The translations under genes and the position numbers were made by a program. Of a stretch of 15,092 bases of DNA, positions 5,280 through 12,078 are shown in pieces. The notes below the pieces were generated by a model. That model was not told the origin of the DNA. It did not search any database and saw nothing but the letters and a program-made list of their open reading frames with translations. Source of the stretch: JAAYZQ01 sp034428935. Its GTDB lineage: Bacteria; Chloroflexota; Anaerolineae; JAAYZQ01. Numbering within the stretch: position 1 is the stretch's first letter; every line of letters begins with the position of its first letter. Location of the stretch: NCBI GenBank assembly GCA_034428935.1, contig DAOUHB010000153.1, positions 1 to 15,092 of the forward strand, in the 5' to 3' direction.

Positions 5280-7082
5280 TCAACACACGGGGAAGTACAT
5301 CTGCCGGGCGAAGCGGCTGCCAAAGTCGGGCTGGGTCAGCAGTTCCACATACTGGATGCGCCGCGCAACCTCTTCGGCCCGGGCCCGCTGCACACGCGAC
5401 ACCAGCGCCAACCGGGCGCCGGCGCCGGCGGCGTTGCCCACCTGGCGGAACCGCTCCTTCGGCAGTGGCGGCAACAGGCCGATGGCCACGGCACTGGACA
5501 CCCGGAGGCGGGTGCCAAAGGCGCCGCCGATGACGACTTCGTCCAGGTCGGCGGCGGCCAGCCCGGCCCTTTCCAGTAGCAGCTCCATGCCGGCCAGGAT
5601 GGCGCCCTTGGCCAGTTGGATTTGGCCGATATCTTGCTGGCTTAGGGTAATATCGCGGCCGTGGGCGCTCGCCGCCCCGCTCACGAGGAGGAATTCGGGC
5701 CCGCCATCGGCCACGCGCACCGCCGGCCCGGGCCGGAGCCGGCCGCGGCGGTCGACCAGCCCGGCGCGGCACAGCTCGCCAACGGCATCGAGGACGCCGC
5801 TGCCGCACAGCCCCACCGGCGGCGCTCCATCGACCGTACCGACCTCGACCTGCCCGTCCACCAGGCGCACCCGCTCGATCGCCCCACTCAGGGCGCGCAT
5901 GCCGTGCCGGATGTGCGCCCCCTCGAACGCCGGGCCGGAGGCGGTGGAGCAACTTGTCAGCCGGCCGCGGTGGGCCAGCACCACTTCGGTGTTCGTGCCG
6001 ATATCGAGCCCAATCACCGTCCGTTCCGTGTCGTCGATCCCGCTTGCCAGGACCATGGCCACGTGGTCGGCGCCGACAAAGCCGGCCACGTTTGGCAGCA
6101 GGTGGACGCTGGCCCCCGGGGCGATGCGCAGCCCCAGGTCGCGGGCCTTGACATCGAGTGCCCCGCTGACGGCCGGCACGTAGGGCGCCAGCCCCAACTG
6201 GCGCACCGGCAGCCCCAGCGCCAGATGGTGCATGGCCGTGTTGCCGACCATCACTGCCTCGACGATCCGATCAGGCTCGGGACAGAGGCCGGCGATGAGC
6301 CCGTTGAGCCCGTCGATCAGCGCCGCCTGCAGCGCCTTGCCCTGGCCGCGCATTGCGCAGGCGATGCGGCTCATCACGTCCTCGCCCCAGGCGATCTGAG
6401 GATTCATGATCCCATCGCCGGCCAGCGTCGCGCCGCTCTCCAGATCGACCAGGTAGGCGGCCACCTTGGTCGTGCCGACGTCGACAGCCAGGCCCAGCCC
6501 GGTTCGGTCAGGCGGATGGACGGCCACGATCTCGCTGCCGCGCACCGCCACCCGCGCCCGCCAGCCGTGCTGCCGCAGCAGTGGCGACAGCTCTCGCAGG
6601 ACAGCCAGGTCGGCGGCCGCAACCGGCAGGCCGTGCTCCCGGGCCAGGTGGTCCGCCAACCGCGCCTGGTCGGAGCGAAGATCGGCGAGAGAGGGCGGCG
6701 GCAGCTCGACCAGGCGCTCGACCACCGCCGGATCGAGGTGCACCGGCACCTCAATCCCTTCTATCTGCAGGCGATGGGCGGCCAGCCGTGATTCCGGCGG
6801 CACATCCACGGTGAGATCGCCCAGCACGCGCGCCAGGCAGGCCAGCCGGTAGCCCTGCGCCAGCTGGCCGGCACCCAGCCGTTCGCACTCCGTGTCCCCC
6901 GGCGGCGAGACCACGCCGGCGGCGATCCGCACCCGGCATTGGCCGCACACCCCCACACCGCCACAGCTGCCCGCCAGACCCACACCGGCGCAGCGGGCCA
7001 CCTCGGCGAGCAGGTCGCCGGCGGCGCACTCCGCCCGGATCCCGCTCGGCTCGAACTCAACCCGACAGCGCTTCGCGTCCAT
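5280..7082 (-). CDS. Reductive activator of corrinoid proteins, [2Fe-2S]/ASKHA type (RamA-like)
   Basis: A 600-residue cytoplasmic protein that should reduce inactive Co(II) corrinoid on the partner proteins to Co(I), driven by ATP. The N-terminus is a plant-type ferredoxin domain with ligands C40-x5-C46-x2-C49-x32-C82 (GSCGGVGVCGQCRV then LACLARV). After a linker region (about 100-190) comes the ASKHA/DUF4445 ATPase domain: LGLAVDVGTTKVAAYLVD near 196-213, VIGLDIGTNTEVVLAHRG near 356-373, STASGPAFEGAHIRHGM near 379-395, GLCGSGVLDAVGEL near 424-437 and DEVVIGGAFG near 514-523. The ending EVARRIQYVELLTQPDF is typical. The ATG at 7080-7082 was chosen because the ferredoxin fold begins there, 14 bases after the MtrH stop; a longer frame to 7241 would overlap that gene. 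Full length, no defects. It belongs to the RACE family; the closest functional subtype is not determined. Confidence 0.93.
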   Translation of the reverse strand: MDAKRCRVEFEPSGIRAECAAGDLLAEVARCAGVGLAGSCGGVGVCGQCRVRIAAGVVSPPGDTECERLGAGQLAQGYRLACLARVLGDLTVDVPPESRLAAHRLQIEGIEVPVHLDPAVVERLVELPPPSLADLRSDQARLADHLAREHGLPVAAADLAVLRELSPLLRQHGWRARVAVRGSEIVAVHPPDRTGLGLAVDVGTTKVAAYLVDLESGATLAGDGIMNPQIAWGEDVMSRIACAMRGQGKALQAALIDGLNGLIAGLCPEPDRIVEAVMVGNTAMHHLALGLPVRQLGLAPYVPAVSGALDVKARDLGLRIAPGASVHLLPNVAGFVGADHVAMVLASGIDDTERTVIGLDIGTNTEVVLAHRGRLTSCSTASGPAFEGAHIRHGMRALSGAIERVRLVDGQVEVGTVDGAPPVGLCGSGVLDAVGELCRAGLVDRRGRLRPGPAVRVADGGPEFLLVSGAASAHGRDITLSQQDIGQIQLAKGAILAGMELLLERAGLAAADLDEVVIGGAFGTRLRVSSAVAIGLLPPLPKERFRQVGNAAGAGARLALVSRVQRARAEEVARRIQYVELLTQPDFGSRFARQMYFPVC

Positions 7083-7096
7083 CCCGTCCCAGCCGG

Positions 7097-8002
7097 CTAA
7101 CCAAAGATTCGGTAGAGAGGGTGCAGGTCGGAGACGGGCCGCACGCCGGAAAAGCGCCCGCCGTAGGCCCTCATGGCATCGACGGCAGCCACGGCGCTGC
7201 ATACCCACGGGGCGTTGCGGATCGGCCCATAGTGCACCCAATCAGCCCCCGAGCATTGGGTGAAAGCCAGCGTCGCCGCCGCCGTGGCCTCAAAGGCGGG
7301 GGAGCCCTGCGCCCGCAGCTTCTCCCAGGTAAAGAGGGCGTTGGAGGGCGCGCAGCCGCAGGGATAGCCCAGCGTCTCCTTGATCTCGTGGATGGCCAGC
7401 GCCGTCCAGCCGATGCTCGGAATATCGAGCACGCCGAGATCGACCACAACCTGGTCGATGCCGGCGCGTGCGGCAGCGGGCAACAGCTCGTCCACCAGCA
7501 GCTTGACCCGCTGCTTGGGCCGGGGCTGGGCGGTGCTGAAGGCCATGATGACGGCGCTCTTGACGCCGCACTCGCACAGACAGGCCAGCTCCTCCACGGT
7601 ATAGTCCTCGGCGATCGAGTTGTAGACCAGGCGCGTTGCCACCTCCGTGCCGGCGAAGTGGCGAACCGCCTCGAGGCGCACCTTCTGCGAGAAGGAATCG
7701 ACCAGCAGCGGCGCGTCGGTATGCTCAGCGACGAACTCCAGGTAGTTGATGAGTGCCGGGCCGGTGTCGCCGATGACGTCGACCAGGTGCGGGTTGCCGG
7801 TGCGGGCGGCCGCCTCGTCCGCCTGGTCGAGCAGCACCCGCGCCTTCTCGTGGTCAAACGTGCCCTTCAGGCTGTCGTGGACGATCTTGTGGCCGCTGAA
7901 AAAGATGCTGCCGATGAGGGCCGTGGGCCGCTCGCCCGGCTGCCCGCCCACCTCGATGCCGGCGACGTTGGCTACTTTTTGTTCGGCGGTAAATCGGATC
8001 AT
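7097..8002 (-). CDS. MtrH-family methyltransferase (methylcorrinoid:tetrahydrofolate/tetrahydropterin)
   Basis: A 301-residue TIM-barrel protein of the tetrahydromethanopterin S-methyltransferase subunit H family, in bacteria usually the enzyme that moves methyl from a methylated corrinoid protein to tetrahydrofolate. Family hallmarks are the N-terminal KVANVAGIEVGGQPGERPT, LIGSIFFSGHKIV, VDVIGDTGPALINYLEFV, PLLVDSFSQKVRLEAV, DQVVVDLGVLDIPSIG and KETLGYPCGCAPSNALFTW. The ATG has GGGGGAG upstream. It lies 57 bases after methyltransferase 1 and 14 bases before the activator. Its place beside corrinoid proteins and a RACE protein, with no other mtr genes, argues against an Mtr membrane complex and for a soluble methyltransferase II. 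The carrier (folate or methanopterin) cannot be told from sequence alone. Confidence 0.9.
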   Translation of the reverse strand: MIRFTAEQKVANVAGIEVGGQPGERPTALIGSIFFSGHKIVHDSLKGTFDHEKARVLLDQADEAAARTGNPHLVDVIGDTGPALINYLEFVAEHTDAPLLVDSFSQKVRLEAVRHFAGTEVATRLVYNSIAEDYTVEELACLCECGVKSAVIMAFSTAQPRPKQRVKLLVDELLPAAARAGIDQVVVDLGVLDIPSIGWTALAIHEIKETLGYPCGCAPSNALFTWEKLRAQGSPAFEATAAATLAFTQCSGADWVHYGPIRNAPWVCSAVAAVDAMRAYGGRFSGVRPVSDLHPLYRIFG

Positions 8003-8021
8003 GAATCTCCCCCGGTAAGCA

Positions 8022-8052
8022 GACGGGCCCGGCCGGACCTGCCGGACCCGTC
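8022..8052 (-). other. Intergenic hairpin inside the methyl-transfer operon
   Basis: GACGGG-C-CCGG (8022-8032) pairs with CCGG-A-CCCGTC (8042-8052), a 10-bp stem with one internal mismatch and a nine-base loop, between methyltransferase 1 and the MtrH-like gene. There is no T tract, so it is more likely an mRNA-stabilising or processing structure than a full terminator. Confidence 0.5.
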
Positions 8053-8059
8053 CTCGAAC

Positions 8060-9322
8060 CTAGAAGCTCAGCCCGTAGCCCTGCGACTGCTGGGCGACAA
8101 ACTCCTGAAACGACTCCCGCTTCGGGATCTCGAACTTGACATCGTCTAGATTGTCGGCCAGCGGCAGCGCGCCGTAGGTGTGGGCGGCGGCTACCGCGGC
8201 GTGGATGTGCGCCGGATTGGTGTCTGCCGGGATGCTGGACAGGAAGAGGGACAGGTTATGGTCACGGCCAAGGATGTCGATATAGCGCTTGATGTTGTCG
8301 ACGATCGCCTCCACCGGGCCGTCGCGCAGCAGCCGGGCATTGATGCCGGCGGTGATGATCGCCCGCACCCCTTTCTCCTTGTAGGGGGCCAGGTATTCGG
8401 CCACTACCGCTAACGGATACTCGTGCCAGCGCCCCATGCCCAGGAAGATGACCGGCTGGCCAAAATTCATCTTGACCTGGATGTCAAAGCACTTGAACAG
8501 GATCTCCTTGTCGAACTTTTCCAGGCGCTCCTCGCAATAGTCGCCGCTGCCGGCGGTAACCGCCGTCAGGCCCAAGGGCATGCAGTTTTGCAGCAGCTTC
8601 ATGGCATAGGGCACCACCCATTCCTCCATCAGCCCGGGGCTCAGGTTGGGAAAGGCTGACCAGGCATCGGCGCCGATCGCCATGTCCACCCCGCAGGTTT
8701 CCCTCTGTACTTTCAGGTAGGAGGGCAGGACGTCGTCCACCAGCCGGCCGAACAGCTCGTGGGCAAAAGCCGGATCCTTGCGCAAGTCGCGGATCAGCAG
8801 CGGATAGCTGCGCACGCCAACGGCCAGGCTAAAGGGCGCGCAAAACATACCGCGCAGCGTGCCCATTTTTGCACCCAGGCGCAGATTCTCCAGGGCGAAA
8901 GGGATCCGCTTGGCAGTGAGCCAGTTGGCCGCAGGCTTGAGCTTGGCCAGGTCCTTCTTTTCCGCCACCAACGGCTCGCGAAAGTCGATTGTCGGCATGG
9001 CGTTGGCGGAGTAGATCATCTTGGCCCCCATCGCCTCCGCCTCATAGTTGTAGGCATCCAGCCCGATGGCCGGGGAATCAAAGCCATACCAGGCTGACAC
9101 GGCCGCACCGGTTTCGACGTTGACCTTGGCATCGTAATAGAACTTGGTTGCCGGAACGCCAGCCACAAACATGGTGTGGTCGTGCATCTGGGCCGCGATC
9201 TCCAACCACTGCCCCTTCTTGGCGTTGACAGCCAGCCACCAGGTTGTCGGATCCTTCGGATCAAACTCGACCGCCACTTCTTGCTGCGCCCCAAACAGGA
9301 GTGATTTCTTCTGTTCTGCCAT
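8060..9322 (-). CDS. UroD-family corrinoid methyltransferase 1 (MtaA/MtbA-like fold)
   Basis: A 420-residue protein of the uroporphyrinogen decarboxylase superfamily. Lying beside corrinoid proteins it should be a methyltransferase, most likely component I, which takes methyl from a methylated substrate and loads the corrinoid. Conserved stretches shared with the paralogue at 10731-11891 are YGFDSPAIGLDAYNYEAEAMG (79-99), FCAPFSLAVGVRSY (160-173), LIRDLRKDPAFAHEL (176-190), GINARLLRDGP (326-336) and IPADTNPAHIHAAVAAAHTYG (364-384). The HxC zinc motif of MtaA/MtbA, expected around 290-310, is not present; that stretch reads VIFLGMGRWHEYPL. The start is one base after the corrinoid protein 1 stop, with GAGGGAAAG as ribosome site, so the pair is coupled. 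Substrate unknown; O-demethylation of methoxylated aromatics is one candidate. Heme biosynthesis is unlikely from context. Confidence 0.88.
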   Translation of the reverse strand: MAEQKKSLLFGAQQEVAVEFDPKDPTTWWLAVNAKKGQWLEIAAQMHDHTMFVAGVPATKFYYDAKVNVETGAAVSAWYGFDSPAIGLDAYNYEAEAMGAKMIYSANAMPTIDFREPLVAEKKDLAKLKPAANWLTAKRIPFALENLRLGAKMGTLRGMFCAPFSLAVGVRSYPLLIRDLRKDPAFAHELFGRLVDDVLPSYLKVQRETCGVDMAIGADAWSAFPNLSPGLMEEWVVPYAMKLLQNCMPLGLTAVTAGSGDYCEERLEKFDKEILFKCFDIQVKMNFGQPVIFLGMGRWHEYPLAVVAEYLAPYKEKGVRAIITAGINARLLRDGPVEAIVDNIKRYIDILGRDHNLSLFLSSIPADTNPAHIHAAVAAAHTYGALPLADNLDDVKFEIPKRESFQEFVAQQSQGYGLSF

Positions 9323-9323
9323 C

Positions 9324-9959
9324 TTACTTTCCCTCCATCAGCTGCTTGGCCTTGACCACCGCGTCCAGGGCATCCTTGCCCCAGGCATCGGCGCCGATCT
9401 CGTCGGCGAACTGTTGCGTGGCCGGCACGCCGCCGACCATCACCTTGGCCGGCACCCCCGCCGCCTTCAGCCCGGCGATGACATCTTTCATCAGCAGGAT
9501 GGTGGTCGTCATATAGGCCCCCAGCCCGAGGATGTCGGGCTTGAGCTCCTTCGCCCTGTCGACAAAGGTCTGCACCGGCACGTCCACCCCCAGGTCGACC
9601 ACCTCAAAGCCGGCGCCGCTCAGCATAGCGACGACGATAATCATGCCCAGGTCGTGCATATCGCCTTCGACGACGCCCAGCAGGATGCGCCCCGCCTGGC
9701 CGCCCTCCTTACTCTTCAGCAGCGGCTCCACCTGGCCGAGCGCCGCCTTGAAAGCACCGGCCGACAGGATGACGTCGGGCAGGAAGTAGCGGTTGTCATT
9801 CCACAGCTTCCCAGCTTCCTCGATGCCTGGGACGATGGCCTTGTTCAGCACCTTGACCGGTTCGAGGCCCTCCGCAAGCGCGGCCTTGGCCTTGGCTAGT
9901 GCCATCTCGTCGTCGCCCTCGACAATAGCCAGTTTCAACTCGTTCAACATTTCGGACAT
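9324..9959 (-). CDS. Corrinoid protein 1 (B12-binding methyl carrier)
   Basis: A 211-residue MtaC/MtbC/MttC-type corrinoid protein that carries methyl on cobalt between the methyltransferases. Residues 1-85 are the helical cap (B12-binding_2: AIVPGIEEAGKLWNDNRYFLPDVILSAGAF) and 90-210 the Rossmann B12-binding domain. The cobalt ligand is His102 in the DxHxxG motif (GDMHDLG), followed by VVDLGVDVP, LGAYMTTT and GGVPAT. The residue after DxHxxG is Met, where most relatives and the neighbouring paralogue have Lys. The ATG at 9957-9959 has a perfect AGGAGG six bases upstream, which decides it over a longer frame to 10022. A 108-base spacer separates it from corrinoid protein 2, and methyltransferase 1 follows after one base. 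Confidence 0.95.
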   Translation of the reverse strand: MSEMLNELKLAIVEGDDEMALAKAKAALAEGLEPVKVLNKAIVPGIEEAGKLWNDNRYFLPDVILSAGAFKAALGQVEPLLKSKEGGQAGRILLGVVEGDMHDLGMIIVVAMLSGAGFEVVDLGVDVPVQTFVDRAKELKPDILGLGAYMTTTILLMKDVIAGLKAAGVPAKVMVGGVPATQQFADEIGADAWGKDALDAVVKAKQLMEGK

Positions 9960-9981
9960 GTTCGCCTCCTCGCGAATGATT

Positions 9982-10010
9982 GGCCGGGGAAAAGCTTGCC
10001 TCCCCTGGCC
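9982..10010 (-). other. Intergenic hairpin between the two corrinoid genes
   Basis: GGCC-GGGG (9982-9989) pairs with CCCC-T-GGCC (10002-10010), leaving one bulged base, in the 108-base spacer just upstream of corrinoid protein 1. It may set differential expression or mark an mRNA processing point. On the minus strand the loop contains TTTT but no terminal T run follows. Confidence 0.4.
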
Positions 10011-10067
10011 TCCTGGGGGCATAACCTCCAGACCTTCAGGCCAGATGTGGTCGGTTTCTGTCAGTGA

Positions 10068-10709
10068 TCACCCCCTCCCCAGCAGCTCGAGCGCCCGGCG
10101 CGCAGCCGTTGTGGCGTCCGGCGCCCAGCCATCGGCTGCAATCTCGTCGGCAAAATGCTGTGTTGTCGGCACGCCGCCGACCATGACCTTGACGGTCTGC
10201 CGCAGGCCGGCCTCTTCCAGCGCGTCGATCACGTCGCGTGCCAGGAGCATGGTCGTCGACATGTAGGCGCCTACCCCCAAGATATCCGGCCGCTCGGCCC
10301 GCACCGCCTCCACGAACCGCTCGATCGGCAGGTCCACCCCCAGGTCAATCACCTCAAAGCCGGTTCCCAACAGCATGGCCACGACGATCCCCTTGCCCAG
10401 GTCGTGTACGTCGCCCTCGACAACGCCGATGACCACCTTGCCCCGCTGCTCTCCCGCGCGGCGCCCCAGGTGCTGTTCCACCACACGCGTCGCACTGCGA
10501 AACGCGTCGGCGCTGAGGATGACGTCGGGCACATAGTAGTGGTTGGCGTCCCACAACCGCCCCGTCTCCTGGATACCGGCGATGACGGCCTGCTCAAAAA
10601 GGACCTGGGCCGGTGTGCCCTCGGCCAGGCAGCGCTCGCTCAACTCAGCCGCCCGGTCGGCGTCACCAACGACAATGGCCTGTTTCAACACTTCCAGCAG
10701 TGGGGTCAT
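10068..10709 (-). CDS. Corrinoid protein 2 (B12-binding methyl carrier)
   Basis: A 213-residue paralogue of corrinoid protein 1, collinear over the whole length. The helical cap (AVIAGIQETGRLWDANHYYVPDVILSADAF, about 41-70) is followed by the B12-binding domain with His102 as cobalt ligand in GDVHDLGKGIVVAMLLGTGF, then VIDLGVDLP, LGVGAYMSTT and GGVPTTQHFADEI. GGGAG precedes the ATG. It lies 21 bases after the methyltransferase 2 stop, so the two form a module (methyltransferase then carrier), opposite in internal order to the carrier-then-methyltransferase module downstream. No defects. Which of the two methyltransferases it serves, or whether carriers are shared, cannot be told. Confidence 0.94.
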   Translation of the reverse strand: MTPLLEVLKQAIVVGDADRAAELSERCLAEGTPAQVLFEQAVIAGIQETGRLWDANHYYVPDVILSADAFRSATRVVEQHLGRRAGEQRGKVVIGVVEGDVHDLGKGIVVAMLLGTGFEVIDLGVDLPIERFVEAVRAERPDILGVGAYMSTTMLLARDVIDALEEAGLRQTVKVMVGGVPTTQHFADEIAADGWAPDATTAARRALELLGRG

Positions 10710-10730
10710 GCATGGGCTCCCAGGTAAGGG

Positions 10731-11891
10731 CTATGACCAGCGCCAGCCGCGGCGCCGGCAAAAGTCGGCAAACGGTTCCACGTCGGGCATCTCGAATGGG
10801 ATCGATTCCAGATCCGGGGCCAGCGGATACTGTCCGTACAGCCGCGCCGCGGCCACGGCAGCCTGAATGTGCTCGGGCGGGGTGTCGCCCGGCACGTTGT
10901 TGATCACCAGGGTAAAGCGCCCTCGCGGCGCGGCGGCGGCGATGTAGGCCCGCACCCGGGCGGCAATGGCCGCCACCGGGCCGTCATGGATCAGCCGCGA
11001 GTCGAGCCCCAGCGCCAGCGCGACGCCGTGGCGGGCAGCAGTCTCAACGTACAGCCCCGGCCCAAGCCGCTGCACGTCGGGGTCCAGCCCGCGCAGGCTG
11101 CCGCGCATCTCAATCTTGGCCTCCAGGAAAGGCACCGGATCGGGCAGGCGGCTCTCACCCCACTGGCCAACGGCGCCGACGCTGTAGCCTTCTGCGGCAA
11201 AGAGATCGCGCAGCCGCAGGACGTAGGGCCGGACGAACTCCTGGATGATCGGCCAGGTGACGATCGGCACCGAGGCCCAGGGATCAACACCGGTAGCCGC
11301 GCGCGCCGGCGGCGGCTGGGCCAACTGGACCCGGATCCAGGGGATGAGGATCTGCTCGGTAAGCCGCTCCAGCAGGGCATGGGCGAAGGATGGATCCTGG
11401 CGTATGTCGCGCACCAGGGCCGTGTAGCCGCGTACGGCGCAGGCCAGGCTAAACGGCGCGCAGAACCAGCGCAGCGCGGGCAAGCCGGTCATCTCCCCGG
11501 CCAGGCGGTAGCCTTCCAGCAGGAATGGCATCCGGCCCGCGCGCTCAAAATCGGGCGCCTGCAGGCATTCCAGGTCGGCCCGGTTCTGGACCAGCCTCTG
11601 CGCCGGATCGAGGAGGGGGGCAGCGCCCTCGTGGTAGAGGACCCGCCGGCCCAGCGCCTCGGCCTCAATGTTGTGCATATCGCCAAAAACGATTGGCAGG
11701 TCAAAGCCATAGTATTCGGCCAGCAGGACCTGCGCCTGGACAAAAGGCGCCGGCTCGGAGTAGAAGGTGCGGGCGGGAATGCCGGCCAGGTGGAGGGCGT
11801 GAGTAGGCAGCGAGCCATAGATCGGCACGCAATCGGGCGTATCGGCGATCGCCTCGGCCACGCGCCGGGCGCCAGTCAGCCAGTTGTACAT
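10731..11891 (-). CDS. UroD-family corrinoid methyltransferase 2
   Basis: A 386-residue paralogue of methyltransferase 1 and the first gene of the operon. Shared blocks are HLAGIPARTFYSEP (34-47), YGFDLPIVFGDMHNIEAEALG (61-81), FCAPFSLACAVRGY (143-156), RDIRQDPSFAHALLERL (161-177), LGLDSRLIHDGP (294-305) and VPGDTPPEHIQAAVAAARLYG (333-353). The start at 11889-11891 (MYNWLTGARR) was chosen because GGGAGGA lies nine bases upstream; the longer frame to 12020 covers the promoter and has no family resemblance. It is shorter at the N-terminus than its paralogue and more Arg/Pro-rich. It lacks the HxC zinc motif and also lacks a His at the position of His300 of methyltransferase 1. It may use a different substrate, be a methyltransferase-like regulator, or be losing activity. 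Confidence 0.87.
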   Translation of the reverse strand: MYNWLTGARRVAEAIADTPDCVPIYGSLPTHALHLAGIPARTFYSEPAPFVQAQVLLAEYYGFDLPIVFGDMHNIEAEALGRRVLYHEGAAPLLDPAQRLVQNRADLECLQAPDFERAGRMPFLLEGYRLAGEMTGLPALRWFCAPFSLACAVRGYTALVRDIRQDPSFAHALLERLTEQILIPWIRVQLAQPPPARAATGVDPWASVPIVTWPIIQEFVRPYVLRLRDLFAAEGYSVGAVGQWGESRLPDPVPFLEAKIEMRGSLRGLDPDVQRLGPGLYVETAARHGVALALGLDSRLIHDGPVAAIAARVRAYIAAAAPRGRFTLVINNVPGDTPPEHIQAAVAAARLYGQYPLAPDLESIPFEMPDVEPFADFCRRRGWRWS

Positions 11892-11922
11892 CGCGCTCTG
11901 GGTCCTCCCTTGGCCCGGGACC

Positions 11923-11951
11923 AGTATATCACCGGCCGGCGTCGCCGTCTG
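11923..11951 (-). promoter_or_regulatory. Promoter of the methyl-transfer operon, extended -10 with weak -35
   Basis: On the minus strand TG-A-TATACT gives an extended -10 element (hexamer 11928-11923), predicting a start near 11916 and a leader of about 25 bases. At the -35 position (about 11951-11946) the sequence is CAGACG-like and poor, which fits dependence on an activator bound at the adjacent palindrome. Confidence 0.55.
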
Positions 11952-11965
11952 TCGCCTGGGCGACA
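11950..11965. promoter_or_regulatory. Candidate Crp/Fnr-family operator
   Basis: TGTCGCCTGGGCGACA is a 16-base inverted repeat (seven-base perfect arms around TG), the same length and TGTnn-N6-nnACA layout as Crp sites (TGTGA-N6-TCACA). Its centre is about 41 bases upstream of the predicted transcription start of the methyl-transfer operon, the class II activator position. The regulator gene at 12079-12756 is the obvious candidate partner. Confidence 0.6.
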
Positions 11966-12031
11966 AGAGAGTTGTGGATCGCCTGTAGGGGCCAGGCATC
12001 CCGGTTGGTTTCCTGGTCAACGAATTAGGTT

Positions 12032-12053
12032 GTAGGGGATGCCGCGCCCCTAC
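12032..12053. terminator. Hairpin downstream of the regulator gene
   Basis: GTAGGGG (12032-12038) pairs with CCCCTAC (12047-12053) around an eight-base loop, about 25 bases after the regulator's stop codon. TGTAGGGG also occurs at 11984-11991 without its partner arm. There is no T run. It may separate the regulator from the operon transcript, or be a dispersed GTAGGGG-type extragenic palindrome. Confidence 0.45.
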
Positions 12054-12078
12054 CAGACAGGAGTTGAGGGCGCGCCGC

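Noticed and set aside
5356..6791. Long plus-strand open frames (up to 376 codons) opposite the activator gene
   Set aside because: They are antisense to a full-length protein with clear motifs, are Arg/Pro/Ala-rich with no domain pattern, and result from high-GC codon bias.
7097..8002. Subunit of an Mtr membrane complex of a methanogen
   Set aside because: No other mtr subunits are present, and an MtrH-like protein with corrinoid proteins and a RACE activator is the known bacterial soluble arrangement.
8060..9322. True uroporphyrinogen decarboxylase (heme biosynthesis)
   Set aside because: The gene is coupled by one base to a corrinoid protein, has a paralogue in the same operon, and no other heme genes are nearby.
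10869..12035. 388-codon plus-strand frame opposite methyltransferase 2
   Set aside because: The minus-strand gene has family homology along its length, a good ribosome site and operon context; the plus frame has none.
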